From Allobosea vaviloviae (GTDB lineage: Bacteria; Pseudomonadota; Alphaproteobacteria; Rhizobiales; Beijerinckiaceae), in the NCBI RefSeq assembly GCF_001298265.1, contig NZ_LGSZ01000017.1:1-52213 (forward strand): 52,213 nucleotides of DNA, given 5' to 3'. The position numbers were made by a program, and so were the translations under genes. This document shows, piece by piece, positions 50,989-52,213 of this stretch. The notes beneath the pieces are model-generated. The model made no database searches and was not told the origin of the DNA. It saw only the letters and a program-made list of their open reading frames with translations. Numbering within the stretch: position 1 is the first letter of the stretch; every line of letters begins with the position of its first letter.

Positions 50989-51065
50989 GCGCTCGTAGCT
51001 CAGCTGGATAGAGCATCAGACTACGAATCTGAGGGTCGGGCGTTCGAATCGCTCCGAGCGCGCCA
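50989..51065 (+). tRNA. tRNA-Arg (ACG)
   Basis: A 77-base cloverleaf with encoded CCA. Acceptor arms GCGCTCG/CGAGCGC pair fully, the anticodon loop CTACGAA gives ACG (normally read as ICG), and the T loop is TTCGAAT. The 176-bp gap before it holds no gene. The DNA to its right changes character, which fits tRNA genes as island insertion sites. Confidence 0.96.
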
Positions 51066-51087
51066 TCACTCTTGTAAATCGCAATTA

Positions 51088-51142
51088 GTGCGACTCAGTC
51101 ACGCATAATCCGACTTTCAGTCAGAGATAGTGCGACTTCCCA
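51088..51142. repeat. Iterated CGACT motifs next to tRNA-Arg
   Basis: Three copies of NCGACT (at 51090, 51110 and 51132), spaced 20 and 22 bases, the first two followed by CAGTCA. They begin 23 bases after the tRNA. Periodic short boxes beside a tRNA suggest recombinase/excisionase arm sites or the multiple terminal repeats of a lost IS element. Confidence 0.4.
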
Positions 51143-51165
51143 TTAGCCGCAGGGTACGACCGCCA

Positions 51166-51200
51166 ACAGAAACGGCGCCGCGAACCAAATCGCGACGCCG
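51166..51200 (-). terminator. Terminator of the island ORF
   Basis: On the minus strand an 11-bp stem with one mismatch (51190-51200 with 51173-51183) and a six-base loop is followed by TTTCTGTT. It lies 26 bases after the stop of the ORF at 51227. Confidence 0.6.
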
Positions 51201-51226
51201 CTCCAGTAGGACGGTGCAGATAAGCG

Positions 51227-52039
51227 CTAGGCAGCGCTTTTCTTGATCTCCCGTTGGGCTGCGCGCGCATCATAGAGGGCATGCATCACATTGGTCAGGT
51301 AGTTCGCGATGAAGCCGAGGCCCACCGCCCAACTCCCCTCATCATGCAGATTGAATTTCTGCGAAGCGGCCACCAGCCCATTTTCGTCCAGCTCATACGC
51401 GTGCAAGGAGCTTGTCGCGCCTGATCTTAGGTTCTTGGCAACATAAGGCAGGATCACTCCCCGCCTGGTCGCGCACGAACCGGAAGCGACGCCTCCAACT
51501 ACGGCACAATCACCATCAGCGAACGAAAACACGACTCGTATGAGACGCGAGCTGTCCCAAACCACCAACGAGGATCGCGGCATAGGTTGGGTCGAGCGGA
51601 ACGGCAATCGGTTTGATCGAACGGCTTCTTCGGCCGCCTTCCAAAACCCAGACTTCGGATCGCTCACCTGATCGGGATCGTGGCTAAGGTTCAAGGCTTT
51701 GCGAGCCACAGCGCGCTCGACGAGCGCCGTCGCACCCGGACCAAGCGCTAGCGATGGAACACCTACTGCGGCCAATGCCTCCACGAACCGCTTGCGGCTT
51801 CGCGAATCATTGAAGGAATTGGCGTATATGCGAGCCGGAGCGTATTTCTTGCTCGCACGGTGGACGCTGTCGCGAGACACGCGGGGCCTCGTGGAAGTAG
51901 CCTCTGTCTGCATAAGAATGCCGTGGTCGAGTAGTTTTCTCGTGGTGACAAGGTCCACACAGAGAACTGAAGCTGCACCGGAAATTGGCAAACCGTCAGC
52001 GTCCGACATCCCTCGAAAGCGCTTTATGACGGTCGGCAT
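51227..52039 (-). CDS. Unrecognised protein in lower-GC island DNA
   Basis: About 270 residues from ATG 52039 (the frame is open to 52141 into the IS-like end). The first 70 residues contain TTRKLLDHGILMQTEATSTRPRVSRDSVHR, compatible with a helix-turn-helix as in TniQ-like or resolvase-associated proteins, followed by a KYAPARIYANSFND stretch. The rest (SLVVWDSSRLIRVVFSFADGDCAVVGG, GVILPYVAKNLRS) is beta-rich and unfamiliar. Codon use is looser in the third position than in neighbours, a sign of transfer. The N-terminus may have been cut off by the adjoining IS-like sequence. Confidence 0.6.
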   Translation of the reverse strand: MPTVIKRFRGMSDADGLPISGAASVLCVDLVTTRKLLDHGILMQTEATSTRPRVSRDSVHRASKKYAPARIYANSFNDSRSRKRFVEALAAVGVPSLALGPGATALVERAVARKALNLSHDPDQVSDPKSGFWKAAEEAVRSNRLPFRSTQPMPRSSLVVWDSSRLIRVVFSFADGDCAVVGGVASGSCATRRGVILPYVAKNLRSGATSSLHAYELDENGLVAASQKFNLHDEGSWAVGLGFIANYLTNVMHALYDARAAQREIKKSAA

Positions 52040-52101
52040 GCGATCTGCCCTGATTTCCGGACGCCATTTTACGCCCTTTCCACGGATGGGTGTGTTTCGG
52101 C

Positions 52102-52213
52102 GTGCAAGTTTGACCCCTTGAGGCGGGGGATCGGCGTCCAACTTTGACCCCCTTGAGCCGGTTTCGGTGAGACTGTCCGTTCTGGTTTCAGACGGGCGGG
52201 CGGGGGATGAAGG
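52102..52213 (+). mobile_element. Probable left end of an IS21-like element
   Basis: Two direct repeats of GTSCAASTTTGACCCC(C)TTGAG with a CGG end, at 52102-52125 and 52136-52161, starts 34 bases apart. IS21-family elements carry multiple terminal repeats like these before istA. An ATG at 52207 with a purine-rich stretch before it could be the transposase start, cut by the window edge. Family assignment is by recall of the pattern and needs a search. Confidence 0.4.

Noticed and set aside
48476..51016. 846-codon minus-strand frame over the ABC exporter and HisE-like genes
   Set aside because: Antisense shadow that even crosses into the tRNA-Arg gene.

Overview
The window is about 52 kb of GC-rich DNA. 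Gene families and layout (class I Orn/Lys/Arg decarboxylase, DUF1674/SdhAF4-like protein beside htpX, rsmB-heparinase-purH run, many TRAP and ABC solute-binding proteins, dispersed palindromes) point to an alphaproteobacterium of the Hyphomicrobiales (Rhizobiales), perhaps Bosea-like. This assignment is inference from gene content only.

Layout. 1-4.9 kb: initiator tRNA with a clear terminator, a PPK2 polyphosphate kinase, a PLP-dependent basic amino acid decarboxylase and a GNAT acetyltransferase. 4.97-14.9 kb: one long minus-strand catabolic operon holding two complete TRAP transporters (dctQMP and dctPQM) around a CoA transferase, a crotonase broken by a one-base frameshift, a 3-hydroxyisobutyrate-dehydrogenase-like enzyme and an amidohydrolase. 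A divergent orphan TctC receptor shares a control region carrying three palindromic operator candidates. 16.4-20.7 kb: OpgC-like acyltransferase with a coupled small ORF, a secreted esterase, an ECF-like sigma factor followed by a small membrane/coiled-coil ORF, and a DUF72 protein. 20.7-27.7 kb: a housekeeping minus-strand run (htpX, rsmB, heparinase II/III family, purH, small membrane protein, YbaK-type deacylase) with a DUF1674 gene diverging.

27.7-42.2 kb: a sugar/amino-sugar locus. A minus-strand unit (solute-binding protein, nagA-like, nagB-like) diverges from a ROK regulator. Then comes a plus-strand operon with a paralogous solute-binding protein, two Gfo/Idh/MocA oxidoreductases, an FGGY kinase, an SDR, a ribose/fructose-type ABC importer (permease, binding protein, single-domain ATPase), a nucleoside hydrolase and an unrecognised 173-residue protein. 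The logic is import, oxidation/epimerisation and phosphorylation of a rare sugar or polyol; the substrate cannot be read from sequence.

42.2-46.9 kb: tungstate/molybdate uptake (TupB, TupC, TupA plus an extra ModA-like receptor, and TrmO) diverging from an HTH plus binding-protein-like regulator. 47.2-50.8 kb: a D-threonine-aldolase-family enzyme, an MsbA-type ABC exporter and a HisE-like pyrophosphohydrolase. 51-52.2 kb: tRNA-Arg(ACG) followed by lower-GC DNA with short iterated motifs, one unrecognised ORF and what looks like the end of an IS element, probably the edge of a genomic island.

The most rewarding parts for follow-up are the double-TRAP operon with its operators, leader ORF and frameshift, the two paralogous permease-less receptors flanking nagAB-ROK, the sigma factor with its small membrane partner, and the island edge at the right end.
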